Shown: positions 17,266-25,233 of the stretch, in pieces
How the letters are laid out: each line of letters starts with the position of its first letter
Position numbering within the stretch: the first letter of the stretch is position 1
Source of the DNA: [Empedobacter] haloabium
GTDB taxonomy: Bacteria > Pseudomonadota > Gammaproteobacteria > Burkholderiales > Burkholderiaceae_D
Direction of reading: 5' to 3'
DNA: 64,000 nucleotides
Assembly (NCBI GenBank): GCA_008011715.2
Contig: CP136508.1
Span: 4,154,001 to 4,218,000, forward strand
Made by a program: the position numbers and the translations under genes
The notes under the pieces: generated by a model
What the model saw: the letters and a program-made list of their open reading frames with translations, nothing else
What the model was told of the DNA's origin: nothing
Database searches by the model: none

Positions 17266-18245
17266 CGGCGCCCTACTTCGTCGAAGTCCTGGCGCGCAAC
17301 GGCGACGTGCTGTCGCGCCAGCGCTGCGACGCGCTGCCCGTGACGATCGGGCGCGGCTACGACAACGACGTCATCCTCGACGACGCGCACACGGCCCCGC
17401 ACCACGCCGTGCTGGAAGCGCAGGACGACGGCGCCATCGTGCTGCGCGACCTGGGCAGCCGCAACGGCATCGTGCTGCACGGCCGGCGCCAGCAGCACGT
17501 GGCACTGGACGGCAGCACCGTCGTGCGGCTGGGCCACACGCGGCTGCGCGTGCGCGACGCCCATTTCCCGGTCCAGCAGGAAGTGACCGACACCACCATG
17601 CATGCCTGGGAAGGCGGCGTCCCGGCCGTCGCCGGCCTGGCCCTGATCGCCCTGTTCGTCGGCGTGGAACAGGCGCTGACGGAGGTCGAGTCGTTCCAGG
17701 CCATCAAATACCTGCAGACGATCGTCTCCGGCCTGGCCCTGGGGCTGGTGTGGAGCGGCGTCTGGGCGCTGGTGAACCGGCTATTCGCCGGCCATGCCCG
17801 CCTCGGACGCCACCTGTTCATCCTGGGGGGCGGCCTGATCGCGGTGGGCGCGTGGAAGGCCATGTCGGCCGTGCTGGCCTTCGCCTGGTCGGCCGAGATC
17901 TTCACCCGCTACGGCAATCTCGTCACGAACCTCATCGGTTGCGGCATGGTGTATTTCCATCTCCGCACGATCCGGCCGCAGAGCTCGCCGCGGCGCCTGC
18001 TGACCGCGTGCGCCCTGCTGCTGGGGCTGGGTTCGGGCCTGGTGCTGATGAGCAACCTCGAGTCGAGCGGCCACCTGGCCGACGAGCCCTACATGTCGGT
18101 GCTGCTGCCGCCCGAAATCCGCCAGAGTCCGGACCACGGCGTCGACGAGTTCCTGGGCGGGGCGGCGCGCCTGCGCGAAGCCGCCGACGCGGCGCGCCGG
18201 CAGCGAGTCCCGGAAAGCAACGACGAGGACAGCGACGACGACTAA
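17262..18245 (+). CDS. FHA domain protein with about five membrane segments
   Basis: A 327-residue protein. The N-terminal forkhead-associated domain (about residues 5-100) has the phosphothreonine-binding marks G30-R31 (PVTIGRGYDNDVILDD), the APHHAVLE histidines at 47-48 and LRDLGSRNGIVLHG with N68. About five hydrophobic segments follow between residues 118 and 270 (for example VPAVAGLALIALFVGVEQAL and RLLTACALLLGLGSGLVL), and the protein ends in an acidic tail ESNDEDSDDD. FHA in the cytosol would read a Ser/Thr phosphorylation signal; no Ser/Thr kinase is encoded nearby. It overlaps the protease gene by four bases. Confidence 0.85.
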   Translation: MTAPYFVEVLARNGDVLSRQRCDALPVTIGRGYDNDVILDDAHTAPHHAVLEAQDDGAIVLRDLGSRNGIVLHGRRQQHVALDGSTVVRLGHTRLRVRDAHFPVQQEVTDTTMHAWEGGVPAVAGLALIALFVGVEQALTEVESFQAIKYLQTIVSGLALGLVWSGVWALVNRLFAGHARLGRHLFILGGGLIAVGAWKAMSAVLAFAWSAEIFTRYGNLVTNLIGCGMVYFHLRTIRPQSSPRRLLTACALLLGLGSGLVLMSNLESSGHLADEPYMSVLLPPEIRQSPDHGVDEFLGGAARLREAADAARRQRVPESNDEDSDDD

Positions 18246-18284
18246 AGAACGATGCCGTCCGGCAGTGGGCTGTACAATGGCACG

Positions 18285-18908
18285 ATGACGATGGAACCTC
18301 CCGACATACTCGCCGCCCTGCGCGAGACCACCGCCAGCCGCCACGCCGTACTCGACCAGGGTATGCCGCTGGCGGCGCACGAGCCCACCCTGCGCCACTA
18401 TCGCGCGCACCTGACCTTGCTGCGCCACTGGCTGGCGCCGATCGAGGCCTGGCAAGCCGGCTTTGCGGACGGGCCGCAGGACCCGGCCCTGCTGCCGCCC
18501 GCGCCCCATCTGCCGCTGCTGGACGCCGACCTGGGCGATCCGGCGCTGGTGGACACGCTGGCGGACGCCGTGCCGCTACCGGCCGCGCCATGGTTTGCCG
18601 ACGACAGCGCCGCCTACCGCTGGGGCGTGGCCTACGTGCTGGAAGGCTCGCGCCTGGGTGGCGCGGTACTGTACCGGGGCCTTGACGCCCGCCTGGCCCC
18701 CCATCCGCTGCGCTACCTGCACGGCGACGGCAGCCCGCCGGGGCCGCGCTGGCAGCGTTTCCTGCGCGTGCTGCGCGAGCAGGTGCGCACGCCGGCGGCA
18801 ATCGCCGCCGCCTGTGCCGGCGCGCGCGATGCCTTCGACAGCCTGATCGCCCTGCAATCGCAATTTTCGCTGACGCCGGAGGTCCCGGCACGCCAGGTGG
18901 CCGCATGA
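18285..18908 (+). CDS. bphO: biliverdin-producing heme oxygenase
   Basis: A 207-residue soluble protein of the bacterial heme oxygenase family, which opens heme to biliverdin, CO and iron. The proximal heme-ligand histidine is H20 in LRETTASRHAVLDQG, and the distal-helix glycine region appears as GVAYVLEGSRLGGAVLYRGL. Two ATGs (18285, 18291) are possible starts. The gene ends inside the phytochrome start (ATGA), so it supplies the biliverdin chromophore for the phytochrome. It begins 39 bases after the FHA gene with no terminator between, so it could share that transcript. Confidence 0.9.
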   Translation: MTMEPPDILAALRETTASRHAVLDQGMPLAAHEPTLRHYRAHLTLLRHWLAPIEAWQAGFADGPQDPALLPPAPHLPLLDADLGDPALVDTLADAVPLPAAPWFADDSAAYRWGVAYVLEGSRLGGAVLYRGLDARLAPHPLRYLHGDGSPPGPRWQRFLRVLREQVRTPAAIAAACAGARDAFDSLIALQSQFSLTPEVPARQVAA

Positions 18909-21091
18909 CCGGCATCGGCGCGCCGCCCGGCACTGGCATCGACCTGGACAACTGCGCCGACGAACCGATCCACATTCCCGGCCAGATCCAGCCGCATGGC
19001 GCGCTGCTGGCGTTCGACCACGGCGGCGCGCTGCGTTCGTGGAGCGCCAATGCCGCCGAGCTGCTGGGCTTCGCGCCCGTGCTGAATCAGCACGTGACCC
19101 GCCTGCCGTTGGAAGGACCCGTGCTGGTCCAGCTGCGTGAATGCATCGATGAAAGCGGCGCCGACGGCTGCACCCGCACCGCCATCGAGACCACGATGGC
19201 GGGCCAGGTCTTCGACTGCATCGTGCACAGCGACGCCTTTCGCGTCATCGCCGAATTCGAGCAGCGCGACATCCGCAGCGATACCGTGGCCACCTTCGCA
19301 CTGAAGGCGCACACGGCGATCGAGCGGCTGAAGCGTCAGAAAACCATCGGCGCGCTGCTGCAGCTGGCGGTGGAACAGGTGCGCGCCATCACGGGCTTCG
19401 ACCGCGTGATGGCCTACCGCTTCCGCCACGACGACAGCGGCGACGTGATCGGCGAAGCGCTCGCCCCGTCGCTCAAGCCCTTCCTCGGCATGCGCTATCC
19501 TGCCAGCGACATCCCGGCGCAGGCCCGGCGCCTGTACACCATCAACACCCTGCGCCTGATCGCCGACATCGGCTACACGCCGGTGGCCCTGGTGGGCGCG
19601 CCGGGCGATCCGCCGCTGGACCTGAGCCATGCCGTGCTGCGCAGCGTCTCGCCGATCCACGTCGAGTACCTGCAGAACATGGGCGTGGCCGCGTCGATGA
19701 GCGTGTCGATCGTCGTCAACGGCCGGCTGTGGGGCCTGATCGCCTGCCACCACCAGACGCCGCTGCGGGTGCCGTATTCGATCCGCATGGCCTGCGACGT
19801 GATGGCCCAGGTGCTGGCCGCCACCGTGCAGAGCCTGGACGCGCGTGAACGCGCCGCGCTGGTCGAGCAGGCCGCCGACGTGCGCACGCACCTGATCGAG
19901 ACGCTGCTGCAGGAGGACGACGTGCTGGCGGCACTGGAACGCCACGCGGCCGACCTGGCCGCGACCCTGGGCGCGGACGCCCTCGTGTTTGCCCAGCAGG
20001 GCCGCGTGCTGGTGCACGGCGGCTTGTCGCACGAGGCGGCGACGGCCATCGTGGCCTCGCTGCCGGCCGACGGCGAGGAAGTGCTGCAACGCCGCAGCCT
20101 GTCCGAATGGCCGGCGGCCGCGCATGGCGCGGTCGGCCCCTGGGTCGGCCTGCTGGGCCTGCACTTCGATCCCGCCACCGGCGGCTGGCTGCTGGCGCTG
20201 CGGCGCGAGCAGGTCGAGACGATCCGCTGGGGCGGCAAGCCGGAAAAGCTGCTGCGCACCGGACCGCTGGGGCACCGGCTGACGCCGCGCGGCTCGTTCG
20301 ACGAATGGGTCGAATCCGTCACCGACAAGGCCGAGCCGTGGGATGCCGGCCGCCTGCTGGTGGCCGAGCAGCTGCTGGCCGAGATGCATCGCGCCAGCAT
20401 GACGCGCCATGCCGACATGGAGCGCGCCCGCATGCAGCTGCTGGCGATGCTGGGCCACGACCTGCGCGACCCGCTGCAATCGATCACGATGGCGGCCACG
20501 GTGCTGCAGCACGGCGCCCAGCCGCAGCAACTGGGCCAGCGCATCCAGCGTTCCAGCGGTCGCATGCAGCGCCTGATCAGCCAGGTACTCGACATGAGCC
20601 GGCTCGACAGCGGCCTGGGGCTGGCGCTGCGCAAGGAAGCCACGGACCTCAGCCGCATGGTGGAAGACCTGGTCGACGAAGCCCGCCTGGCCCATCCCGG
20701 CACCTTGTACGAGACCGCGGTCACGCCGGGCGTCACGGCCCGGGTGGACGCCGACCGGATGGCGCAGGTCATCAGCAATCTGCTGAGCAATGCGCGCCAT
20801 CATGGCACCGGCGGTCACCCGGTGCTGGTGGCGCTGCGCGAAGAAGCGGGCACGATCGTGATCGAGGTGCGCAATCATGGCGCGGCCATCGCCCCGGAAC
20901 TGGAAGCACAGCTGTTCAATCCGTTCAAGCGGATGGCGCTGCAGAACCGCGCCAACCGCACCGGCATGGGCCTGGGCCTGTACATCGCGTTCAATATCGT
21001 GCAGGGGCACGGCGGCACGCTGAGCTACCGGCACGAGGCGCCGCACGTCGTGTTTACCGTGCGTTTCCCGGCCGCCGACGGCGCCGCATGA
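18905..21091 (+). CDS. bphP: bacteriophytochrome sensor histidine kinase
   Basis: A red/far-red photoreceptor kinase of 728 residues: PAS at about 15-125, GAF at about 145-310, PHY at about 320-490, HisKA from about 500 and HATPase_c to the end. The bilin-attaching cysteine is C17 in IDLDNCADEPIHIPG, as in BphPs that bind biliverdin through the N-terminus. The GAF signature PASDIPAQARRLY is at 199-211, with D202. The phospho-acceptor is H518 in MLGHDLRDPLQS; ATP-binding boxes NLLSNARHH and GMGLGLYIAF are intact. No response regulator is in the operon, so the partner must be elsewhere. Start and stop overlap bphO and the GNAT gene by four bases each. Confidence 0.95.
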   Translation: MTGIGAPPGTGIDLDNCADEPIHIPGQIQPHGALLAFDHGGALRSWSANAAELLGFAPVLNQHVTRLPLEGPVLVQLRECIDESGADGCTRTAIETTMAGQVFDCIVHSDAFRVIAEFEQRDIRSDTVATFALKAHTAIERLKRQKTIGALLQLAVEQVRAITGFDRVMAYRFRHDDSGDVIGEALAPSLKPFLGMRYPASDIPAQARRLYTINTLRLIADIGYTPVALVGAPGDPPLDLSHAVLRSVSPIHVEYLQNMGVAASMSVSIVVNGRLWGLIACHHQTPLRVPYSIRMACDVMAQVLAATVQSLDARERAALVEQAADVRTHLIETLLQEDDVLAALERHAADLAATLGADALVFAQQGRVLVHGGLSHEAATAIVASLPADGEEVLQRRSLSEWPAAAHGAVGPWVGLLGLHFDPATGGWLLALRREQVETIRWGGKPEKLLRTGPLGHRLTPRGSFDEWVESVTDKAEPWDAGRLLVAEQLLAEMHRASMTRHADMERARMQLLAMLGHDLRDPLQSITMAATVLQHGAQPQQLGQRIQRSSGRMQRLISQVLDMSRLDSGLGLALRKEATDLSRMVEDLVDEARLAHPGTLYETAVTPGVTARVDADRMAQVISNLLSNARHHGTGGHPVLVALREEAGTIVIEVRNHGAAIAPELEAQLFNPFKRMALQNRANRTGMGLGLYIAFNIVQGHGGTLSYRHEAPHVVFTVRFPAADGAA

Positions 21092-21597
21092 AGGCTGCGC
21101 CGGAAGTGCTCGCGCGCACGCTGCGCGCCACCGATGTGGCGGCGCTGCTGGCGTTCGAACTGGCCAACCGCGCCTGGTTCGAACGCCATATCGAACCGCG
21201 CGCGCCGGCTTTCTATACGCCGGCAGGGGTGGCCGCGCACGTCGACGAGTACCTCACGGGCCTGGCGAACGGCACCTGGCATCCGTTCGTGCTGGTCGAC
21301 GGGGACGGCGCCATCGTCGGCCGCGCCAACCTGAAGGATATCGACCAGGCGGCCCGCTCGGCCGAGGTGGGCTACCGCGTGGCGCAGCATGCCTGCGGCC
21401 GCGGGCTGGCGACGCTGGCGTTGCGCCACCTCGTGCGCGCGGCCGCCACGCGCTGGCGCCTGGAGCGGCTGGACGCCTTCGTCTATCCCGCCAACGTCGG
21501 CTCGCACCGTGTGCTGGCGCGCTGCGGCTTCGTCGCCCTGCCGCTGGATGCCGGTGCCACCGAGCGGCGCTTCACGCTGGCCCTCACGACCACCTGA
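21088..21597 (+). CDS. GNAT acetyltransferase, RimJ/RimL type
   Basis: A 169-residue GNAT N-acetyltransferase of the RimJ/RimL/SpeG group: RTLRATDVAALLAFELANRA at the start, the beta4-alpha3 acetyl-CoA site EVGYRVAQHACGRGLATLAL and the C-terminal VYPANVGSHRVLARCGFV. These enzymes acetylate protein N-termini, polyamines or small metabolites; the substrate is unknown. Its ATG overlaps the phytochrome stop, which suggests a protein made in step with the photoreceptor. The 3' end overlaps the convergent KfrA-like gene by 14 bases. Confidence 0.88.
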   Translation: MKAAPEVLARTLRATDVAALLAFELANRAWFERHIEPRAPAFYTPAGVAAHVDEYLTGLANGTWHPFVLVDGDGAIVGRANLKDIDQAARSAEVGYRVAQHACGRGLATLALRHLVRAAATRWRLERLDAFVYPANVGSHRVLARCGFVALPLDAGATERRFTLALTTT

Positions 21598-22138
21598 GCG
21601 GCCATTCGTCCCCCAGTTCGACCACTTCGGTGCGACCGCCGGCGCGCAGGGCGCTGAACGGCGACGTGGCGCGCCCGCCGCTGCGCGAAGTATCCAGCGC
21701 GACGCCGAAGCCGCCGAAAGCGCGGATGGCGTCTTCATCGCGCGGTGCCGTGCGCTCGCGCGGCGGGACCGGGCGTGCTTCCAGCTGCGCCAGGCGCGCC
21801 GTCAGTGTGGCGACCTGGACCTGCAGTTCGGCCAGCTCGCGGTCCTTGTGGCGCAGCGCCTCTTCATAATGTTCGCGCAGCGCGTCCGGTCCGCCCGCAT
21901 GCAGCAGGTCGGCAATGCGCTCGACCAGCGCATGCAGCTGGCGCGTGGTAGCGGCGCGCGCCGCGCCCGCGCCCGCCTCTTCCTGCGCCAGCTCCTTCAG
22001 GCAGCGGTGGATCGTCGATTTCGACCCCGTGTCGCCCAGCGCCTTGCGCACCGCGTCCGCCGAAGGGTGGCGGCCCTCGGCCAGCAGGCGCTCGCGGCAG
22101 GCGCGGATGTCGGCCTTGCTCAGTCCCGTGCGTGCCAT
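21584..22138 (-). CDS. KfrA-like coiled-coil DNA-binding protein
   Basis: A 184-residue protein. The N-terminal ~55 residues (LSKADIRACRERLLAEGRHP, AVRKALGDTGSKSTIHRCLK) match the helix-turn-helix domain of KfrA-type proteins (Pfam KfrA_N), known from plasmids as long coiled-coil autorepressors. A predicted coiled coil follows at about residues 90-135 (EEALRHKDRELAELQVQVAT). The tail is Ser/Arg-rich. Chromosomal copies are common in betaproteobacteria but have no settled role. It lies 11 bases downstream of the antiporter gene and is probably co-transcribed with it, so it may regulate ion transport or its own operon. Confidence 0.82.
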   Translation of the reverse strand: MARTGLSKADIRACRERLLAEGRHPSADAVRKALGDTGSKSTIHRCLKELAQEEAGAGAARAATTRQLHALVERIADLLHAGGPDALREHYEEALRHKDRELAELQVQVATLTARLAQLEARPVPPRERTAPRDEDAIRAFGGFGVALDTSRSGGRATSPFSALRAGGRTEVVELGDEWPLRWS

Positions 22139-22149
22139 CGGGGCCGCCG

Positions 22150-23370
22150 TCAGGAACTGGCCTGGCCGACCAGGCCGGTATGCCGCACGCGGTGCAGCTT
22201 GGGATGCACGACGGGCACCGTCAGCATCGTGCTGCCGACGGCCATCAGCAGCAGCGCCGTGAACGTCTCGCTGGTGATGATCTGCTTGTCCAGCAGGATG
22301 TTGGCGAAGATGATCTCGATCAGGCCTTTCGACTGCAGCAGCCAGCCGATCACGGAGGCCTCGCCGCTCTTCCAGCCCAGCATGCGTCCGGCCAGGTGCG
22401 CCCCGGCCAGCTTGCCGCCGACGGAGGCCACCAGCAGCAGCGCGGCGCCAGCGAACACCGCATAGGTGCCCATGCCGCCGCCGAGGTCCCAGCGGGTGCG
22501 CAAGCCGGTGCTGAGGAAGAACACCGGCATCAGCACCAGCAGCACGTTGCGGAACAGCGCATCGAGCTGCTCCTGGCCGAACCAGTCGGCGTCCATCACG
22601 ACGCCGGCCAGGAAGGCGCCGACCATGAAATGCAGCCCGGCCCAGTCGGCGCCGAATGCGCAGGCGATCAGCCATGCCAGCGCGACGTACCAGCGGTCGT
22701 CGCGGCGCAGGCGGGCCATGACGCGGCGGAACAGCACCGTCAGCACGGCGAACGCCAGGATAAAGCCCAGCTGGCGGCCAATGCGTTCCCAGTCCAGCAT
22801 GATCAACGCCAGCACGCCCCAGATGGCGACGTCGTCCAGGCTGGCGTAGCGCAGGATGCGCTGGCCCATCGGCTGGCGCAGGATGTCCAGCTTTTCCAGC
22901 AGCAGCACCAATACGGGCAGCGCCGTGACGGCGCATGCCATGCCGGTGCCGAGCGTGAACTGCCAGGTGGCCGCGCTGGCGCCCATCCAGCCCGGATAGC
23001 TCATCAGCACGAGCGCGGCCGCGCAGCCGCACAGCAACGGCAGGCCCAGCGACAGCCCGGCCGTGACGGCGCTTTCGCGGCGGTACTGCCAGACTTTTTT
23101 CAGGTCGAGCTCGACGCCAGCGAGCATCACGAACAGCATCACGCCCCACTGGGCGATGCCGTTCAACGTCTTGACCACATCCGGATTGAAGACAAAGCGG
23201 TGATACTCCGGGAACGCCGCGCCCAGCACCCCCGGTCCCAGCACGATGCCCATGATGATCTGGACGATCACGAGCGGCGCGAAATACTCGGTGCGGCCCA
23301 GCCGCCACACCAGAAACGGCACCACGAAAATCAACAGCATAGCCAGCAGAAAAATCTCGGTCGTGCTCAT
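22150..23370 (-). CDS. cation:proton antiporter, CPA2 (KefB/GerN-like) family
   Basis: A polytopic membrane protein of 406 residues, about 12-13 segments, of the Na+/H+ exchanger CPA2 family. The long helix IVLGPGVLGAAFPEYHRFVF, the VMLFVMLAGVELDLKKVWQY pair and RYASLDDVAIWGVLAL (carrying the conserved Asp pair of the ion site) are visible; GLRTRWDLGGG and SKGLIEIIFANILLDKQIIT complete the fold. There is no RCK/TrkA-N regulatory domain, which fits NapA/GerN-like exchangers rather than KefB/KefC. GAGGAG precedes the ATG at 23370. It is the first gene of an operon with the KfrA-like protein. Confidence 0.88.
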   Translation of the reverse strand: MSTTEIFLLAMLLIFVVPFLVWRLGRTEYFAPLVIVQIIMGIVLGPGVLGAAFPEYHRFVFNPDVVKTLNGIAQWGVMLFVMLAGVELDLKKVWQYRRESAVTAGLSLGLPLLCGCAAALVLMSYPGWMGASAATWQFTLGTGMACAVTALPVLVLLLEKLDILRQPMGQRILRYASLDDVAIWGVLALIMLDWERIGRQLGFILAFAVLTVLFRRVMARLRRDDRWYVALAWLIACAFGADWAGLHFMVGAFLAGVVMDADWFGQEQLDALFRNVLLVLMPVFFLSTGLRTRWDLGGGMGTYAVFAGAALLLVASVGGKLAGAHLAGRMLGWKSGEASVIGWLLQSKGLIEIIFANILLDKQIITSETFTALLLMAVGSTMLTVPVVHPKLHRVRHTGLVGQASS

Positions 23371-23408
23371 GGGTCTCCTCGGCGGTCGTTTTTGTCATTA
23401 TGTAATTA

Positions 23409-23458
23409 CGTACCGACTGATGGTACGGCGGAACCCGACCGGATGAAAAGCTTTTCAT
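23409..23458. promoter_or_regulatory. two dyad symmetries upstream of the antiporter-KfrA operon
   Basis: CGTACC-N7-GGTACG (23409-23427) and a perfect 16-base palindrome ATGAAAAGCTTTTCAT (23443-23458) lie 39-88 bases before the antiporter start. KfrA-type proteins elsewhere repress their own operons through such dyads, so these are candidate operators. On the minus strand CATAAT lies just downstream of the first dyad as a possible -10. Confidence 0.5.
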
Positions 23459-23498
23459 AGCCGTTGTGGTATCGTTTCCACAGCGGCGGAGGCCATAT

Positions 23499-23634
23499 GG
23501 AGATCTCTCGACAGCACTAACGGACGAGTTCGTGTCCAGGTTTGGTGTCTGACCCCGAGGCGAGGTGGAAATCTCTCGACAGTACTGACGGATGAGTTCG
23601 TGTCCCGGTTCGGTGCCTGACCCCGAGACGAGAC
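23499..23634. repeat. imperfect tandem repeat, 2 x 68 bp
   Basis: Unit 1 (23499-23566) and unit 2 (23567-23634) match at all but about ten positions. Each contains ATCTCTCGACAG near its start, GAGTTCGTGTCC in the middle and a CTGACCCCGAG segment near its end; the last resembles the GGGGTC arms of other hairpins in this window. It has no spacer structure, so it is not a CRISPR array. Confidence 0.8.
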
Positions 23635-23818
23635 ACGGCCTCGGCCTTTCGAGCGGATGAGCCTGCGTCAATGGCGGGGTGTGCCCCAAGGTGGACAGGG
23701 GGCTCGGCGGTGGTGTCAGGGGTTCTTCTGCGGTTCGATGCGGTTTTGCCGGTACGCGCGCTTGACGACCGCGGTCCCGGTACGCAGCGTTTCCATGTGT
23801 TGGCATCCCGCTGTTGCG

Positions 23819-24037
23819 TTACGCCATCTCTTGCAGCTCGCGCGCCTTGCGATCGATGATGGCGGCGCGCTCGGCCTCGCTGGCGTTCTTGTCCAAGACG
23901 AACTGCACCTTACGGCCGGAGCTGTCGCTGAGAAAGTACACGCTTTGCGTGCCGACGAACGCCTTGATGAGCGCACGAATGCACAGCATCACGGCCGGCA
24001 ACACGCCCGCGACAATGGCGAGCGACTGGAAATCCAT
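23819..24037 (-). CDS. small membrane-anchored protein of unknown function
   Basis: Not recognised. It is 72 residues: one N-terminal membrane segment (LAIVAGVLPAVMLCIRALIK, about residues 6-25), then a charged domain with VGTQSVYFLSDSSGRKVQFV and an alanine-rich helix ASEAERAAIIDRKARELQ. AGGAG ten bases before the ATG at 24037 and the clear membrane/soluble split support a real gene. Its first 49 bases overlap the end of the upstream membrane-protein gene in another frame, so the two are translationally linked. Confidence 0.6.
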   Translation of the reverse strand: MDFQSLAIVAGVLPAVMLCIRALIKAFVGTQSVYFLSDSSGRKVQFVLDKNASEAERAAIIDRKARELQEMA

Positions 24038-24456
24038 CCTATGCGCTCCTTTCGTTCATCCAGGGCAAAGGCAATCGCGTAAAGTCTAACGCCAATCCAG
24101 AACTTCTGATCGATATCCTGTGCCGGCCAGCCCGGCGGCCAGCGGCCGCCGATGCTGAGGTAAACGGTGACCAGCCACAGCAGCGTGCCGCCGAACAGTG
24201 TGGCGGTAGCCCAGCGCCGCACGGCTTCGTCGCTCTGGCTGACGAGCATGGTGCCCGCCGGAATGGTGACCGATGCGGCAGCCGCGACCGGCTTCGGCGC
24301 CAGCACCGGGATGACCAGCCCGAGCGCCGCGGCGGCCAGGCTGGACGGGAAGAAATCGTCGGCCTCCGGATTTTTCATGATGGTGCGCATGAAGTACTCC
24401 GCCAGCCACATGGGGACGGGCAGGATATAGGTCCAGATCCGGTACCAGACGGTCAT
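23989..24456 (-). CDS. membrane protein of unknown function
   Basis: Not recognised. It is 155 residues with an aromatic N-terminus (MTVWYRIWTYILPVPMWLAE), a first hydrophobic stretch at about residues 39-55 (SLAAAALGLVIPVLAP) and a second at about 88-103 (TATLFGGTLLWLVTVYLSIG). The middle section VTIPAGTMLVSQSDEAVRRW is soluble. The C-terminus overlaps the start of the following small gene by 49 bases. The ATG at 24456 is chosen because the upstream extension to 24513 is Arg-rich and unlike the rest. The pair has no identifiable partners nearby. Confidence 0.55.
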   Translation of the reverse strand: MTVWYRIWTYILPVPMWLAEYFMRTIMKNPEADDFFPSSLAAAALGLVIPVLAPKPVAAAASVTIPAGTMLVSQSDEAVRRWATATLFGGTLLWLVTVYLSIGGRWPPGWPAQDIDQKFWIGVRLYAIAFALDERKERIGWISSRSPLSRACCRP

Positions 24457-24522
24457 CGCGCGCACCTGACATGCCAAGACTGCCAGCCTGCGCCGCCGCC
24501 AGCCACGCCGCAACCGGTTTGC

Positions 24523-24927
24523 TCAATACGGCGGGCCCTTCAGCTCCACCGTGTTGCCTTCCGGGTCCTCGAGGTAGATGGATGGGCCCTCCCCTTCGGC
24601 GCCGTAGCGTGACTCGGTCGGTCCCGCCGCCACGTCGAACGACGCCAGGTGGGTGCGGATCGCCGCCTCGTCGAACGGCTCGACACGGAAGCAGAAGTGA
24701 TCGACATTGCGCCCTTCCCGCCCCGGCGCCGCGCCGCCCATGCGCCCCAGCTTCTGGTCCACCGGCACCAGGTCCACCAGCGCGCTGCCGGCGCGCAGCT
24801 GCACCAGGCCGATCTCGTCCTGGCGCCGCTCGATGCCGCAGCCCAGCACCTGCGTGTAGAAGTGCAGCATGCGCTCGAGGTTCACCACGCGCAGCACGAT
24901 ATGGTCGATCTCGCGTATCCGGATCAT
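24523..24927 (-). CDS. VOC superfamily (glyoxalase/bleomycin-resistance fold) protein
   Basis: A 134-residue single-module vicinal-oxygen-chelate protein: IREIDHIVLRVVNLERMLHF at the start with the first metal-ligand His, NVDHFCFRVEPFDEAAI in the middle with the second, and IYLEDPEGNTVELKGPPY with the terminal Glu. It therefore keeps the metal site (H-H-E). Members range from glyoxalase-like lyases to dioxygenases and resistance proteins; the substrate is unknown. It is the downstream end of the ispD-ispF run, 10 bases after the small unknown gene. Confidence 0.88.
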   Translation of the reverse strand: MIRIREIDHIVLRVVNLERMLHFYTQVLGCGIERRQDEIGLVQLRAGSALVDLVPVDQKLGRMGGAAPGREGRNVDHFCFRVEPFDEAAIRTHLASFDVAAGPTESRYGAEGEGPSIYLEDPEGNTVELKGPPY

Positions 24928-24937
24928 CGTCTCCTCC

Positions 24938-25231
24938 TCAGATGCGGCCCCGGCGGAACTCCGCCAGGAATTTGCGGGCCTGTACGTCGCTCAGCACGAC
25001 GATGGGATCGCCATGGTAGACATACAGGTAAGGTTCGCCGCCGAGCCGGTCGGTCAGCTTGGCATGCACGAGAAAGCGCGTGCCGACGGGATGGCCGGCT
25101 GTCATCGCACGCGGGCCCTGGACCTTCAGCCACGGGTGGTAGGCCTGCCCCACCATCGGCCGCAGGCGCACCACGCCGCCGGCGTCGAACGACTCCAGCG
25201 CCACTTCGCGGTAGGCCGACAGGTCGCGCAT
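24938..25231 (-). CDS. conserved small protein of unknown function
   Basis: A soluble protein of 97 residues, not assigned to a family with certainty. Features seen are RDLSAYREVALESFDAGGVV near the start, PMVGQAYHPWLKVQGPRAMT, GHPVGTRFLVHAKLTDRLGG and a C-terminal VLSDVQARKFLAEFRRGRI. There is no signal peptide or membrane segment. The ATG at 25231 is three bases past the ispF stop; a TTG at 25237 overlapping that stop is an alternative start. Tight spacing makes it part of the isoprenoid operon by position only. Confidence 0.7.
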   Translation of the reverse strand: MRDLSAYREVALESFDAGGVVRLRPMVGQAYHPWLKVQGPRAMTAGHPVGTRFLVHAKLTDRLGGEPYLYVYHGDPIVVLSDVQARKFLAEFRRGRI

Positions 25232-25233
25232 CG

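Larger units (their letters stand above)
23371..23818. other. 448-bp gene-free region: promoter of the antiporter operon, dyads and a tandem repeat
   Basis: No convincing gene is seen on either strand. The left part (23371-23460) is the promoter region of the antiporter/KfrA operon with two inverted repeats. The middle (23499-23634) is a two-copy 68-bp tandem repeat. The right part (23635-23818) is downstream of the small membrane-protein gene pair and shows no clear structure. Confidence 0.7.

Noticed and set aside
23499..23634. CRISPR array
   Set aside because: Only two adjacent 68-bp copies without spacers and no cas genes nearby.
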